Below are positions 38,181-46,940 of a DNA stretch of 64,000 nucleotides, piece after piece. The translations under genes and the position numbers were made by a program. The notes below the pieces were generated by a model that was not told where the DNA came from, did not search any database, and was given only the letters and a program-made list of their open reading frames with translations. The DNA is from Gluconobacter cerinus (GTDB taxonomy: Bacteria; Pseudomonadota; Alphaproteobacteria; Acetobacterales; Acetobacteraceae): the NCBI RefSeq assembly GCF_002723935.1, contig NZ_BEWM01000001.1, positions 806,001 to 870,000 of the forward strand. The letters are read 5' to 3'. Every line of letters begins with the position of its first letter. The stretch's first letter is position 1.

Positions 38181-39722
38181 TTACAGCGGACGGTCGCCCT
38201 GGCTGGACGCTGTTTTTTCGTTCAGCCAGCCGCCTTGGAATCCCGCGCGCTTTAAGCCATCACGCAGATAAGGATTCTTTTTCATCGTGTTCCACACGAA
38301 GCCACTGCGCCAGTTTTCCAGCATTAGCAGAATAGGTCCCTGATCAATGCCAAGCTGCTGCCCGTCGACCCAGTAATCATTCTTGTCTTTGAATGACGGG
38401 TTGAAGGAGTCCAGGAAGCCATACTGATTGTAAATCCGGCTTCCGTAGCGCTTACGCATCTCTTCCAGTGCAGGAAGAGCAATTTCAGGCGCGAAGGCAA
38501 TCGATCCACCCGCGGCTGTTGGTGCAATGGTGCCATCGTCGAGAATGTAATCCCGGCCAGCACCACGTGCACTGTAAGCAAGGTAATGGCGATGCTTTCC
38601 GTCATAATCCTGCTGAATGTCCCCGGGGCCATCACAGGCGGTCAGACCCCAGATATTGGCACCGTAGTCCTTCCAGTCTCCGGGATTCGCCTGTGCGTAA
38701 GCGCGCTGCGCGTACACGGCTTCACGCCCGTTCTGGAAATAGTCATCATCATGCTTGCGATTGAAATCGTCCTGAATGCCACGGAAATCAATCCAGGATT
38801 CGCTGTACTGGTGACCAAAGAGTGGTGCGAAATTCAGCAGCTTATGGCCCTGAAAATCTCCCCATTGTCCGTCGTAGGTTGCCGTCCAGGTCTTCCATGT
38901 TTCTGCTGGAAGGGGATGCGTTGGCGATGCAATGGCCAGAAGATAAATGATCAGGCCTTCGTTATAGCCCTTCCAGTCCGTCGTGATGAACGTGTTGGGC
39001 GGCGACCATCCCATGCTCAGCCAAGGGCCATGCGCTTTCATCCACGTCCAGTCGATACGGCGATACAGGCGATCGGCAATGTCGCGGATTTCTTTTTCCT
39101 GCGCAGTATCCCGGTCATAATAAGACTGGGAAAACAGAACGCCGCCCATAAGAAGTGTTGTGTCTACACTGGAAAGTTCAGACCAGTCCGCGACGCGCAA
39201 GCCGGTATTGGGGTCCAAAAAATGGTAGAAAAAGCCTTTGTACCCTGCCGCCCCTGAAACCTTGTCGTTCTGCGGCAGACCAATCAGAAATCTCAGGGTG
39301 GTCAGCGTGCGGTCCGCAGCCTGTTGGCGGGTTATGTATCCGCGCTCCGCTCCAATTCCATAAGCCGTCAAACCGAAGCCCACACCCGCAATGCTCGCAG
39401 CGCCATTCGGCAGCGGAGAGCGATCAGGGATCAGCCCATTCTTGGGGTTGGCCGTATCCCAGAACCAGCGGAACGTCCGATGTTCCAGATCTTCCACAAA
39501 AGTCTGATCGGCCGCCGTGAGGGATGGTGGTTTGTCGGCCTGCGGTATCGCCGCACCTGCTGCGATGGCAGATCCTGAAAAGAGGGCAAGGTGCACAACC
39601 CCTGCCGCTACTCCAGTCCGGAGAAAACGGGAGGATGAAGCACAGAACTTTTGTCCTGCACGTCGTGCTGTCGAGAGAAACCTGCTGCCTGGCGCAGGCT
39701 GCATCCGAAAGTCAGTGCTCAT
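38181..39722 (-). CDS. Secreted glucoamylase-family protein (GH144-like beta-1,2-glucanase)
   Basis: A 513-residue protein with a long basic N-region and a hydrophobic export segment (GVAAGVVHLALFSGSAIAAG), then a domain of the Glycoamylase (PF10091) family. Family sequences visible are TFRWFWDTANPKNGLIPDRS, SSVDTTLLMGGVLFSQSYYD, WKGYNEGLIIYLLAIASP, GLTACDGPGD, GSIAFAPEIALPALEEMRK and LGIDQGPILLMLENWR. Characterised members of GH144 hydrolyse beta-1,2-glucans; older annotations call them glucoamylases. Location next to treZ/glgB is convergent, with 18 bases between the stops. The substrate (cyclic beta-glucan or another exopolysaccharide) is inference. Confidence 0.87.
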   Translation of the reverse strand: MSTDFRMQPAPGSRFLSTARRAGQKFCASSSRFLRTGVAAGVVHLALFSGSAIAAGAAIPQADKPPSLTAADQTFVEDLEHRTFRWFWDTANPKNGLIPDRSPLPNGAASIAGVGFGLTAYGIGAERGYITRQQAADRTLTTLRFLIGLPQNDKVSGAAGYKGFFYHFLDPNTGLRVADWSELSSVDTTLLMGGVLFSQSYYDRDTAQEKEIRDIADRLYRRIDWTWMKAHGPWLSMGWSPPNTFITTDWKGYNEGLIIYLLAIASPTHPLPAETWKTWTATYDGQWGDFQGHKLLNFAPLFGHQYSESWIDFRGIQDDFNRKHDDDYFQNGREAVYAQRAYAQANPGDWKDYGANIWGLTACDGPGDIQQDYDGKHRHYLAYSARGAGRDYILDDGTIAPTAAGGSIAFAPEIALPALEEMRKRYGSRIYNQYGFLDSFNPSFKDKNDYWVDGQQLGIDQGPILLMLENWRSGFVWNTMKKNPYLRDGLKRAGFQGGWLNEKTASSQGDRPL

Positions 39723-39902
39723 AGGCTCACCATAAGCGCAGAAGATGCATCACTTGAACGTGGTGTTACATCACAACGGCGTGATGTCTGCGAGGCTTGG
39801 AAAACTGCCAGAAATATCGAAAATTATCCACTTGGAAATTACGAATCCCGTACGATTTTGCAAGCTTCCGTTACATGGCCGAGTCCCGGATTCCTACTGC
39901 CG

Positions 39903-40694
39903 TCAAACTTCCAGCAAACGAGCCGCAATTTCTGCCGTAACGAAAGCTGCAATCATTTCAGGACGCTTGTCCCGGACGCCGAAATCTCCAATCGGGCAGA
40001 CCAGTTTATCAATCTGCTGTTGCGGGATGTCGATTGCCCGGAACGCACTCTCAAAGCGTTTGCGTTTCGTACGAGAGCCGATCATCCCAACGTATCGCAG
40101 ATCATTTCGTGCCAACGCTGCACCTGTAATGAGGGCATCCAGAGTGTGACTTTGTGTCAGTACCAGAACGCCCGAACCAGCAGGCGCTGCATTCAAGGTG
40201 CTTTCCCAGTCTGATGTGACCTGTGCTTCGACTGTTGGCGGAACAGGCCCGAACTCATCTTGCCGCGCATCAACCCAGACAAGCCTGAGGGGCAGAAGCG
40301 CCAATGATTTCGCCAGCGCTCTCCCAACATGTCCTGCCCCGAACAGAATCAACTGAGGCAGCGTCTCCCGCTCTTTCCAGGCCTGACTCTCAATGTCATC
40401 CAGGTTTCGTATGCGCTCGATGCTCACCGTCACAGCGCCGCCACAGCACTGGTTGATGGCAGGCCCCAGCGGGATATGACGTTCCAGATGATCGTCACCA
40501 TTGGTGAGGAGGGCCCGGGCATCCGCCATGCAGTCCCACTCCAGACGTCCCCCGCCGATGGTCCCAACCTGCTCGCGTTGTGTGAGGAGCATATAAGCCC
40601 CGGCCTCACGCGGCGTGGACCCTTTGGCGACCAGAACCGTGATTCTGGCCACCGCCTCCCCCGCATCACGCCAGCGGCGGATGGCTTCCAGCAT
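39903..40694 (-). CDS. xdhC: Xanthine dehydrogenase accessory protein XdhC
   Basis: XdhC binds and helps sulfurate the molybdenum cofactor before it is put into XdhB. The 263-residue protein has the N-terminal CoxI-like region VLVAKGSTPREAGAYMLLTQ and GTIGGGRLEWDCMADARAL, and a Rossmann-type C-terminal domain LILFGAGHVGRALAKSLALL. The CCGG in GPAINQCCGGAVTVSIERI also fits the family. It begins two bases after the xdhB stop, so the three xdh genes are one operon. Length is normal. Confidence 0.92.
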   Translation of the reverse strand: MLEAIRRWRDAGEAVARITVLVAKGSTPREAGAYMLLTQREQVGTIGGGRLEWDCMADARALLTNGDDHLERHIPLGPAINQCCGGAVTVSIERIRNLDDIESQAWKERETLPQLILFGAGHVGRALAKSLALLPLRLVWVDARQDEFGPVPPTVEAQVTSDWESTLNAAPAGSGVLVLTQSHTLDALITGAALARNDLRYVGMIGSRTKRKRFESAFRAIDIPQQQIDKLVCPIGDFGVRDKRPEMIAAFVTAEIAARLLEV

Positions 40695-40696
40695 GA

Positions 40697-43027
40697 TCAG
40701 TCGATCTCGCCACGCAGGCTCATGGCAGTCCGCAGAACCCGTTCCGGTGTGGCGGGGGCATCAAGCTTCGGGCAGGTCTTGTAATCATTCAGGCTGGCGA
40801 GAGCGTCCGAAATGGCCTGAAGAACTGCCACGCCATGCACAAAAGGAGGCTCCCCAACGGCCTTGGACCGGAAAATCGTCTCTTCCTGGTTCGGGGCATT
40901 TTCCAGCAGTTCCACATTGAAAATCCGTGGCCGATCGGAACAGGCCGGGATCTTGTAAGTGCTGGGCGCATGGGTCCGTAGACGACCCGCAGTATCCCAG
41001 ACCAGCTCTTCCATCGTCAGCCAACCCGCGCCCTGCACGAAACCACCTTCGATCTGCCCGACATCAATTTCTGGATTCAGAGATTGCCCGGCGTCATGGA
41101 GAATATCCACGCGGTCCATGGTGTTCTCACCCGTCAGCAGATCAACGGACACTTCCGCACACGCCGCACCATAGGCGAAGTAAAAAAATGGACGTCCCCG
41201 CCCCGTTGCCGGATCCCAGGAGATCTTGGGCGTCTTGTAGAACCCGTTGGAAGACAGGGAGATACGGGCGAAATAGACCTGCCATGCCAGTTGCTGGAAG
41301 GTCATGACGTCTGACCCGACATGCACGCCATCTGGCAGGAACTGCACGTCTTCTTCTGCGACATTCCACTTTTCGGCAGCAAACGCGATCATGCGGCGCT
41401 TGATCTTGGTGATGGCATCCAGGACTGCCATGCCGTTCAAATCTGCCCCGGAAGACGCCGCCGTTGCAGACGTGTTGGGGACCTTGCCGGTTGTAGTGGC
41501 TGTGATGCGGACCCGGTCGGACGTCAGACCAAACTCACGCATGGCAATCTGCACCATTTTCGTGTGCAGACCCTGCCCCATTTCGGTCCCGCCATGGTTC
41601 ACCTGCACGGAACCATCCGTATAGACATGAACCAGCGCACCAGCCTGATTGTAATGTGTCGCCGTGAAGGAAATGCCGAATTTTACCGGCGTCAGGGCAA
41701 TCCCGCGCTTGATGTAACGGCTGGTTTTATTGAAAGCGCGGATCTCTTCCTTGCGCTTTGCATAATCGCAGCGCCGTACCAGTTCCGTGACGATTTCCCG
41801 ACTGATCGAGTCTTCCACCGTCATGTGATACGGCGTGATGTTCCGATCTGTCGTTCCGTAGAAATTGCGCAGCCGCACCGTCACAGGATCAAGCCCCGTC
41901 GCAAATGCGACTTCCTCGATCACGCGTTCTGCCGCGACAATACCCTGCGGGCCACCAAACCCTCGATAAGCCGTGTTGGACTGCGTGTTGGTGCGCAGTG
42001 GTTCGGAACGGAACCGTACATCCGGATAAAAATACGCGTTGTCCGCATGAAACAGCGCACGATCCACAACAGGGCCGGACAGATCGGCGGACCAGCCACA
42101 GCGAGCGGCCAGAACCATATCGACTGCCAGAATGTCCCCGTCATCCGTAAAGCCGACATCATAATCCACAACGAAATCATGCCGCTTGCCGGTCATCATC
42201 ATATCGTCGTCACGATCCAGACGCATCTTGGCAGCCTGGCCGGTCAGATCAGCCGCAATGGCCGCCAAACAGGCCGCAGCATTGGCCTGCGTTTCCTTGC
42301 CCCCAAAGCCCCCGCCCATCCGGCGCACTTCAGTCGTGACCAGATGATGCGGCCGGCCCAGAACACATGCCACCAGATGCTGCGTTTCAGACGGATGCTG
42401 CGTGGAAGACCAGACGCGCATTTCCCCAGCCTCACCTGGCTGAGCCAGAGCGGCCTGCCCTTCGAGGTAGAAATGCTCCTGCCCGCCCATCGTGATATTG
42501 CCGGACAGACGGCGCGGCGCGGCAGCCAGTCCGGCATCCACATCACCGCGCTTCATGACCAGTGGACGCCAAACCAGATCGCCGCCAGCTTCACGCGCCT
42601 GAGCAACGTTCAGGATAGCGGGCTTTTCTTCATACTCGATCTTCGCAAGCCGCACGGCCTGACGGGCAGCCTGCCGGGACGTCGCCACTACGGCAAACAT
42701 CGGCTGGCCCCAGTAATAGACATGATCCGTGGCCAATAGGGGCTCATCATGCGCATGAACCGGGCTGATCTCGTTCTCGCCCGGAACATCCTCTGCCGTC
42801 AGAACCCGCACCACACCGGGCGCAGACCGCACCGCGCTCAGATCCATGGACACGATCCGCGCATGAGCCTTGGTGCTCAGCCCCGGAACGACATGCAACA
42901 TGCCTTTCGGCTCCGGCATATCGTCGATGTAGTTCGCACGCCCTGTCACATGCAGGATCGCACTTTCATGCTTCATGCTGGTGGAAGCCGCGCCCTGAAC
43001 CATCGGCATCTTGCGAGCTTCAGACAT
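40697..43027 (-). CDS. xdhB: Xanthine dehydrogenase molybdopterin-binding subunit
   Basis: The large (MoCo) subunit of xanthine dehydrogenase, 776 residues, which oxidises hypoxanthine and xanthine to urate. Visible features: HVTGRANYIDDMPEPKGMLH at the amino end, QEHFYLEGQAALA, the MoCo-binding GGGFGGKETQANAAACLAAI, TAYRGFGGPQGIVA, NHGGTEMGQGLHTKMVQIA and the C-terminal KAVGEPPFVHGVAV with the conserved Glu. The ATG at 43027 overlaps the xdhA stop by eight bases; the frame extends upstream but overlaps xdhA. Electrons pass to the FeS and FAD centres of XdhA. Confidence 0.94.
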   Translation of the reverse strand: MSEARKMPMVQGAASTSMKHESAILHVTGRANYIDDMPEPKGMLHVVPGLSTKAHARIVSMDLSAVRSAPGVVRVLTAEDVPGENEISPVHAHDEPLLATDHVYYWGQPMFAVVATSRQAARQAVRLAKIEYEEKPAILNVAQAREAGGDLVWRPLVMKRGDVDAGLAAAPRRLSGNITMGGQEHFYLEGQAALAQPGEAGEMRVWSSTQHPSETQHLVACVLGRPHHLVTTEVRRMGGGFGGKETQANAAACLAAIAADLTGQAAKMRLDRDDDMMMTGKRHDFVVDYDVGFTDDGDILAVDMVLAARCGWSADLSGPVVDRALFHADNAYFYPDVRFRSEPLRTNTQSNTAYRGFGGPQGIVAAERVIEEVAFATGLDPVTVRLRNFYGTTDRNITPYHMTVEDSISREIVTELVRRCDYAKRKEEIRAFNKTSRYIKRGIALTPVKFGISFTATHYNQAGALVHVYTDGSVQVNHGGTEMGQGLHTKMVQIAMREFGLTSDRVRITATTTGKVPNTSATAASSGADLNGMAVLDAITKIKRRMIAFAAEKWNVAEEDVQFLPDGVHVGSDVMTFQQLAWQVYFARISLSSNGFYKTPKISWDPATGRGRPFFYFAYGAACAEVSVDLLTGENTMDRVDILHDAGQSLNPEIDVGQIEGGFVQGAGWLTMEELVWDTAGRLRTHAPSTYKIPACSDRPRIFNVELLENAPNQEETIFRSKAVGEPPFVHGVAVLQAISDALASLNDYKTCPKLDAPATPERVLRTAMSLRGEID

Positions 43028-44480
43028 GGGCCAGCCCTCCCGTACGGGCCAGACGCGCCTGTGGGCCGCCCGTTGTTTCCTCAAAGAAGCGCGTCAGCAG
43101 ATTCGCGGCGACTGTCCGGCGATACCAGTCTGTGGCGCGCATATCCGTCAAAGGCGTGAAGTCCTGTGCAATCGCGGCTCTTGCGGCATCCAGCGTCGCT
43201 TCATCCCACCGGCGGCCAAGCAGCGCTGCTTCAGCATTCGCTGCGCGCTTCGGCGTTGCTGCCATCCCACCATAGGCCAATCGGACGGACGTAATGATTC
43301 CGTCTGCATTCCGGCGCATGAAAAAAGCCCCCAGAACCGCTGAGATATCCTGATCGAACCGTTTGGAAATCTTGTAAGCGCGGAACTGAACGTCCTTTTC
43401 AGGAACCGGAAGGGTAACGGCCTCCACAAACTCCCCGGGCCGCCGATCCTGCTTTCCATAAGCAATGAAATAGGCTTCCAGAGGCATGGAGCGACGTTCA
43501 TTGCCCAGTCGCAAATGCAGGGTCGCACCAGCGGCAATAAACATCGGCGGCCCGTCACCAATTGGCGAACCATTGGCGATATTTCCACAGACTGTTGCGC
43601 TGTTCCGCACCTGCGTTGAACCCAGACGACGGATCATCTCTGCTGCATCGGGAAGGAGGTCTGCGATAAACGGCTTGGCTTCCTGATAAGTCACGGCAGC
43701 ACTGATCGTCAGGCCTTCATCAGTGCGCTCAATCTTCCGTAACTCAGGGACACGGCCGATCGAGACGACATGCCGCAGTTGCTTCATGCCTTTGGTCACC
43801 CACAGACCCACATCCGTTGCCCCGGCGACAATCGTGGCCTCGGGATGCTGCACCAATGTGTCGGCCAGAACATCTACAGTCGCCGGAATTGTAAGGGTGC
43901 CTTCTGCGCCAGACACCTGAACGGTTTCACCGTCATTCAGGGTTGTGAGACGCTCCGTAATCGTCGCAACTTGCGCATCGAAACGGTCAGGGCCGGCCGA
44001 CATGGACTGTTTCATGGCGCGCACGATCGGCGCATACCCGGTGCAGCGACAAAGATTTCCAGCCAGAGCATCGTCAATCTGGGCATCATCAACAGTTGCA
44101 CCAGGCGTCTTGCGATACGCGGCCATGGACATGACAAAACCTGGCGTACAGAAACCGCACTGCGAACCGTGCTGTTCCACCATAGCAGCCTGCACGGGAT
44201 GCGGTGCATCAGGCGTACCGAGGTCCTCAATCGTATAAACCTGCGCACCATCCAGCATGCTGACAAACTGAATACATGCATTCACAGCGCGCCAAACGAG
44301 CCGATCCTGATCCAATCGTACGACCAGCACGGTGCAGGCGCCACAGTCGCCTTCGTTACAGCCCTCTTTCGTTCCGGTTTTGCCACGATCTCGTAGCCAG
44401 TCCAGAAGAGTCAGGGTCGGGTTCAGGCCACTCAGAGTGCAGTGCTCATCGCCCAGATAGAATTGTACAGCCTGTCTCAT
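43020..44480 (-). CDS. xdhA: Xanthine dehydrogenase small subunit (2Fe-2S and FAD)
   Basis: A 486-residue electron-transfer subunit. The first [2Fe-2S] cluster is ligated by the Cys residues in TKEGCNEGDCGACTV, and the second by QCGFCTPGFVMSMAA and LCRCTGYAPIVRAM. The FAD domain follows at about residue 200 onward (ATIVAGATDVGLWVTKGM, RNSATVCGNIANGSPIGDGP). It binds NAD+ or another acceptor. The start codon follows GGAGGGCAAGGATC, a strong ribosome site. It is the first gene of xdhABC. Confidence 0.94.
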   Translation of the reverse strand: MRQAVQFYLGDEHCTLSGLNPTLTLLDWLRDRGKTGTKEGCNEGDCGACTVLVVRLDQDRLVWRAVNACIQFVSMLDGAQVYTIEDLGTPDAPHPVQAAMVEQHGSQCGFCTPGFVMSMAAYRKTPGATVDDAQIDDALAGNLCRCTGYAPIVRAMKQSMSAGPDRFDAQVATITERLTTLNDGETVQVSGAEGTLTIPATVDVLADTLVQHPEATIVAGATDVGLWVTKGMKQLRHVVSIGRVPELRKIERTDEGLTISAAVTYQEAKPFIADLLPDAAEMIRRLGSTQVRNSATVCGNIANGSPIGDGPPMFIAAGATLHLRLGNERRSMPLEAYFIAYGKQDRRPGEFVEAVTLPVPEKDVQFRAYKISKRFDQDISAVLGAFFMRRNADGIITSVRLAYGGMAATPKRAANAEAALLGRRWDEATLDAARAAIAQDFTPLTDMRATDWYRRTVAANLLTRFFEETTGGPQARLARTGGLAHV

Positions 44481-44767
44481 GATCCTTGCCCTCCATGAGG
44501 CAACACGCGCAAAGCAAAACGGAAGAAGGCTGGCTGGACTGTCAAAGTTCGACCCTGGTGAAGATGGGGAAACCCCGAATATGAAAATGGGAGACTAGCA
44601 GAGTCCTGCACTGAAGAGGGTGTTGCCGTCCATATCCAAGATACGCATAACGCGTTGCTTTTTCGAGAGCACAAATAACGCCTACTGACACACAAGACCG
44701 AGCTCACTTTTCACTTCGCTATGCAGCAGCTTTAAGCAAGCCATTATGGCTGTTGCAGCGCGCCGCC
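44481..44767. other. Intergenic leader ahead of xdhA
   Basis: 287 bases without a convincing gene, between xdhA and the MocR gene stop on the same strand. A short hairpin TGGGG-AAA-CCCC lies near 44564-44576. The length suggests a regulated 5' leader or promoter region of the xdh operon, but I cannot name a riboswitch class. Confidence 0.35.
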
Positions 44768-46204
44768 TCAGAGAAGACCTTTCAGAACAGACCAGAGTTC
44801 GGGCTGCTCCACAGCACTGACGGTAAACCTCAACATGCTCGACGGTGCCTGCGTTGGAGAAAATAATGTTCCAGGCGCCAGAAGCATCCCTTTTGCAGAT
44901 GCCGCCCGCGCAACGGCCTCAGAATCCTGCCCACAATCCGCCCAGACGAAAATACCCGCAGGCGGAAGATACGGCAGCGTAAGACCACATCCGATGAGCG
45001 CATCCGCACATTTCTGGCGCGCCTGATTGACCCTCTGCCGGAGCCGGGAAAGATGCCGACCGTAGTGTCCATCTTTCAGAAGACGCGCCATGACGTTTTC
45101 TCCCAGTTGCGGCGTACATAAACCAGCCAGAAGTTTTAGGTCCGTCAACCGCGCCACAATATCCGGACGGGCCGCCAGCACACCTACCCTTAGACCGGCC
45201 GCCATCGTCTTGGCATAGCCTGTGACGAGAATAACCCGTTGCAGGCGGTCCATGGATGCAAGACGAATAGCAGTTCCATCATGGAAATCCGCGTAGGTAT
45301 CGTCTTCCAGAACCATGAAGTCATATTTCTCGGCCAAACGCAGGATATCATGCGCCGCTGCGGCTCCGAGAGTATATCCCGTGGGGTTGTGAACAACGCT
45401 GTTAATCAGGAAAAGCTTCGGTTTATGCTCCGCAGCCAGACGCTCCAGAACCTCCAGATCCGGCCCTTCCCGTCCCCGCGGCACACTGATGATTCTCGCC
45501 TCGTAAGCCGCCAAACGACCAAAAATCAGAGGCCAGCCCGGCTCCTCAACCAGCACCGTATCTCCCCGCTGGACCATCAATCTCAGCACAAGATCAATTC
45601 CATGCGTGACACCCGCCGTCATCAGCAGATGATGATCCGGATGCGCAGCGATGCCTTGGCCGCCCAGCATGGCCGCAATATGTCGGCGTAACTGCGGGCT
45701 CCCCTGCGGATGGCCGTACTGCAGTAACCCCGCAGAATCTTCCCGTGCGGCAGCCCGAATGGCGCTGGCGATCAGATCCGCATCCAGCCAGTGAGGTGGA
45801 AGAACACCAGATGCCGCAGTCAGACGATTAGACTGCCCGGTGCCGAACATTTCGCGCAAAAGCCATGTCACATCGAGCTTTGACTGCTCCGGGGGCGCCT
45901 GCGTTATGGCTTCCGCAAAGACTGGCGGCTCGACGGGTGAGCGCACGAAATATCCCGCGCCCGGCCGTGACAAAACTAGCCCGCGCGCCAGAAGACGCTC
46001 ATACGCTTCCATCACCGTATAGCGACTGAGCCCTGCGCTTTCGGCCATTTTGCGAACTGACGGCAGGCGGCTGCCGGGCCTGAGCCTGTGTGTCTCTATA
46101 CGCTCGGCGAATTCAGTTTCGAGTTGCTCAACGAGCGTTGTGTCACCACCACGGACGGGCTTCCAGAGGGGAAATGTCCCATGCTGAGCTGGCATTACTG
46201 TCAT
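44768..46204 (-). CDS. MocR-type regulator: GntR helix-turn-helix fused to a PLP aminotransferase domain
   Basis: A 478-residue regulator. The N-terminal winged helix (about 20-85) has RIETHRLRPGSRLPSVRKMA and GLSRYTVMEAYERLLARGLV. The rest is a fold-type I aminotransferase-like domain, with HNPTGYTLG, VLEDDTYADFHDGT and the PLP-lysine region VTGYAKTMAAGLRVGVLAA. MocR proteins sense PLP or amino compounds. The ATG at 46204 has GGAGG eight bases upstream; upstream in-frame codons would overlap the operator and the LysE promoter. It is divergent from the LysE exporter, which it probably controls. Confidence 0.92.
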   Translation of the reverse strand: MTVMPAQHGTFPLWKPVRGGDTTLVEQLETEFAERIETHRLRPGSRLPSVRKMAESAGLSRYTVMEAYERLLARGLVLSRPGAGYFVRSPVEPPVFAEAITQAPPEQSKLDVTWLLREMFGTGQSNRLTAASGVLPPHWLDADLIASAIRAAAREDSAGLLQYGHPQGSPQLRRHIAAMLGGQGIAAHPDHHLLMTAGVTHGIDLVLRLMVQRGDTVLVEEPGWPLIFGRLAAYEARIISVPRGREGPDLEVLERLAAEHKPKLFLINSVVHNPTGYTLGAAAAHDILRLAEKYDFMVLEDDTYADFHDGTAIRLASMDRLQRVILVTGYAKTMAAGLRVGVLAARPDIVARLTDLKLLAGLCTPQLGENVMARLLKDGHYGRHLSRLRQRVNQARQKCADALIGCGLTLPYLPPAGIFVWADCGQDSEAVARAASAKGMLLAPGTLFSPTQAPSSMLRFTVSAVEQPELWSVLKGLL

Positions 46205-46214
46205 GGTCAAACCT

Positions 46215-46265
46215 CCGGAACAGTCTGAAAGAATCCTGTTCAACTGTACCGGTACTGTTCCGGTA
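46215..46265. promoter_or_regulatory. Candidate MocR operator: inverted half-site and tandem 11-bp repeat
   Basis: Two consecutive 11-base units, CTGTACCGGTA (46244-46254) and CTGTTCCGGTA (46255-46265), differ at one base. An inverted half-site, CCGGAACAG, lies at 46215-46223. The repeat period is one helical turn, the geometry used by MocR family proteins for direct-repeat binding. The block fills the 112-base gap between the divergent regulator and LysE starts. Confidence 0.65.
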
Positions 46266-46316
46266 ATCCTTGTCATAGTGATCAGGATAATCCCGTCTGC
46301 AACAGGAAATTCCGTC

Positions 46317-46931
46317 ATGCCGACTTACTGGCAGGCTTTTGCGCCTCTCGTTCTTTTCACGTTTGTCGCATCCGTTACGCCCGGTCCCAACAATATGATG
46401 CTGGCGTCTTCCGGGCTGACACACGGTTTCCGCCGAACGATCCCACACATGCTTGGGGTTGCGTTGGGGTTTGTCCTGATGGTGGTCATTCTCGGCCTTG
46501 GTTTGGGAAGCCTGTTCGAGCATGCACCCTGGTTTTACGTTGGCCTGAAATATGCCAGCGCGGCTTATCTGCTCTGGCTGGCTTGGAAAATTGCCACATC
46601 CTCAGCAACGCCCGAAGCCAATGGGAAAGGAAAACCCATCAGCTTCCTGCAGGCTGCTGGTTTCCAGTGGGTCAACCCGAAAGCCTGGGTCATGGCCGTC
46701 GGTATTGTTGCGGCCTATGTTCCGAAGGAAGGGTTCTTCTTCAACCTTGCCATCGCCGGCGTCATCTGTGGGTTGGTGAATTGCCCTTCCGTCGCGCTCT
46801 GGGCTGGCTTTGGCGCAGGCATGAGACGGTGGCTTCATCGGCCGCTTCTGTTACGGAGCTTCAACTATGCGATGGCTCTGTTACTGGTCGCTTCCCTTTA
46901 CCCACTGGCTTTCGAAACGGCCTCTCGCTGA
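46317..46931 (+). CDS. LysE/RhtB-family amino acid exporter
   Basis: A 204-residue membrane protein with about six hydrophobic helices. The amino end has FTFVASVTPGPNNMMLASSG, the LysE/RhtB signature, and the middle has KYASAAYLLWLAWKI and NPKAWVMAVGIVAAYVP. These exporters extrude lysine, arginine, homoserine, threonine or related compounds by proton-motive force. The ATG at 46317 has AGGAAA nine bases upstream. Divergent pairing with a MocR regulator suggests substrate-induced expression. It is convergent with the ABC transporter operon, nine bases away. Confidence 0.91.
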   Translation: MPTYWQAFAPLVLFTFVASVTPGPNNMMLASSGLTHGFRRTIPHMLGVALGFVLMVVILGLGLGSLFEHAPWFYVGLKYASAAYLLWLAWKIATSSATPEANGKGKPISFLQAAGFQWVNPKAWVMAVGIVAAYVPKEGFFFNLAIAGVICGLVNCPSVALWAGFGAGMRRWLHRPLLLRSFNYAMALLLVASLYPLAFETASR

Positions 46932-46940
46932 GTTTCAACG

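Noticed and set aside
41321-42739. Plus-strand open frame of 472 codons
   Set aside because: Antisense to xdhB, which has clear MoCo-binding motifs and matches its family in length. The antisense product has no recognisable motif.
43770-44396. Plus-strand open frame opposite xdhA
   Set aside because: Antisense to a clear FeS/FAD subunit; no independent support.
44477-44707. 76-codon frame ending in an ATGA overlap with xdhA
   Set aside because: The overlap is suggestive, but the product is Ser/Arg/Pro-rich with no pattern, and the ribosome site lies at its end, serving xdhA.
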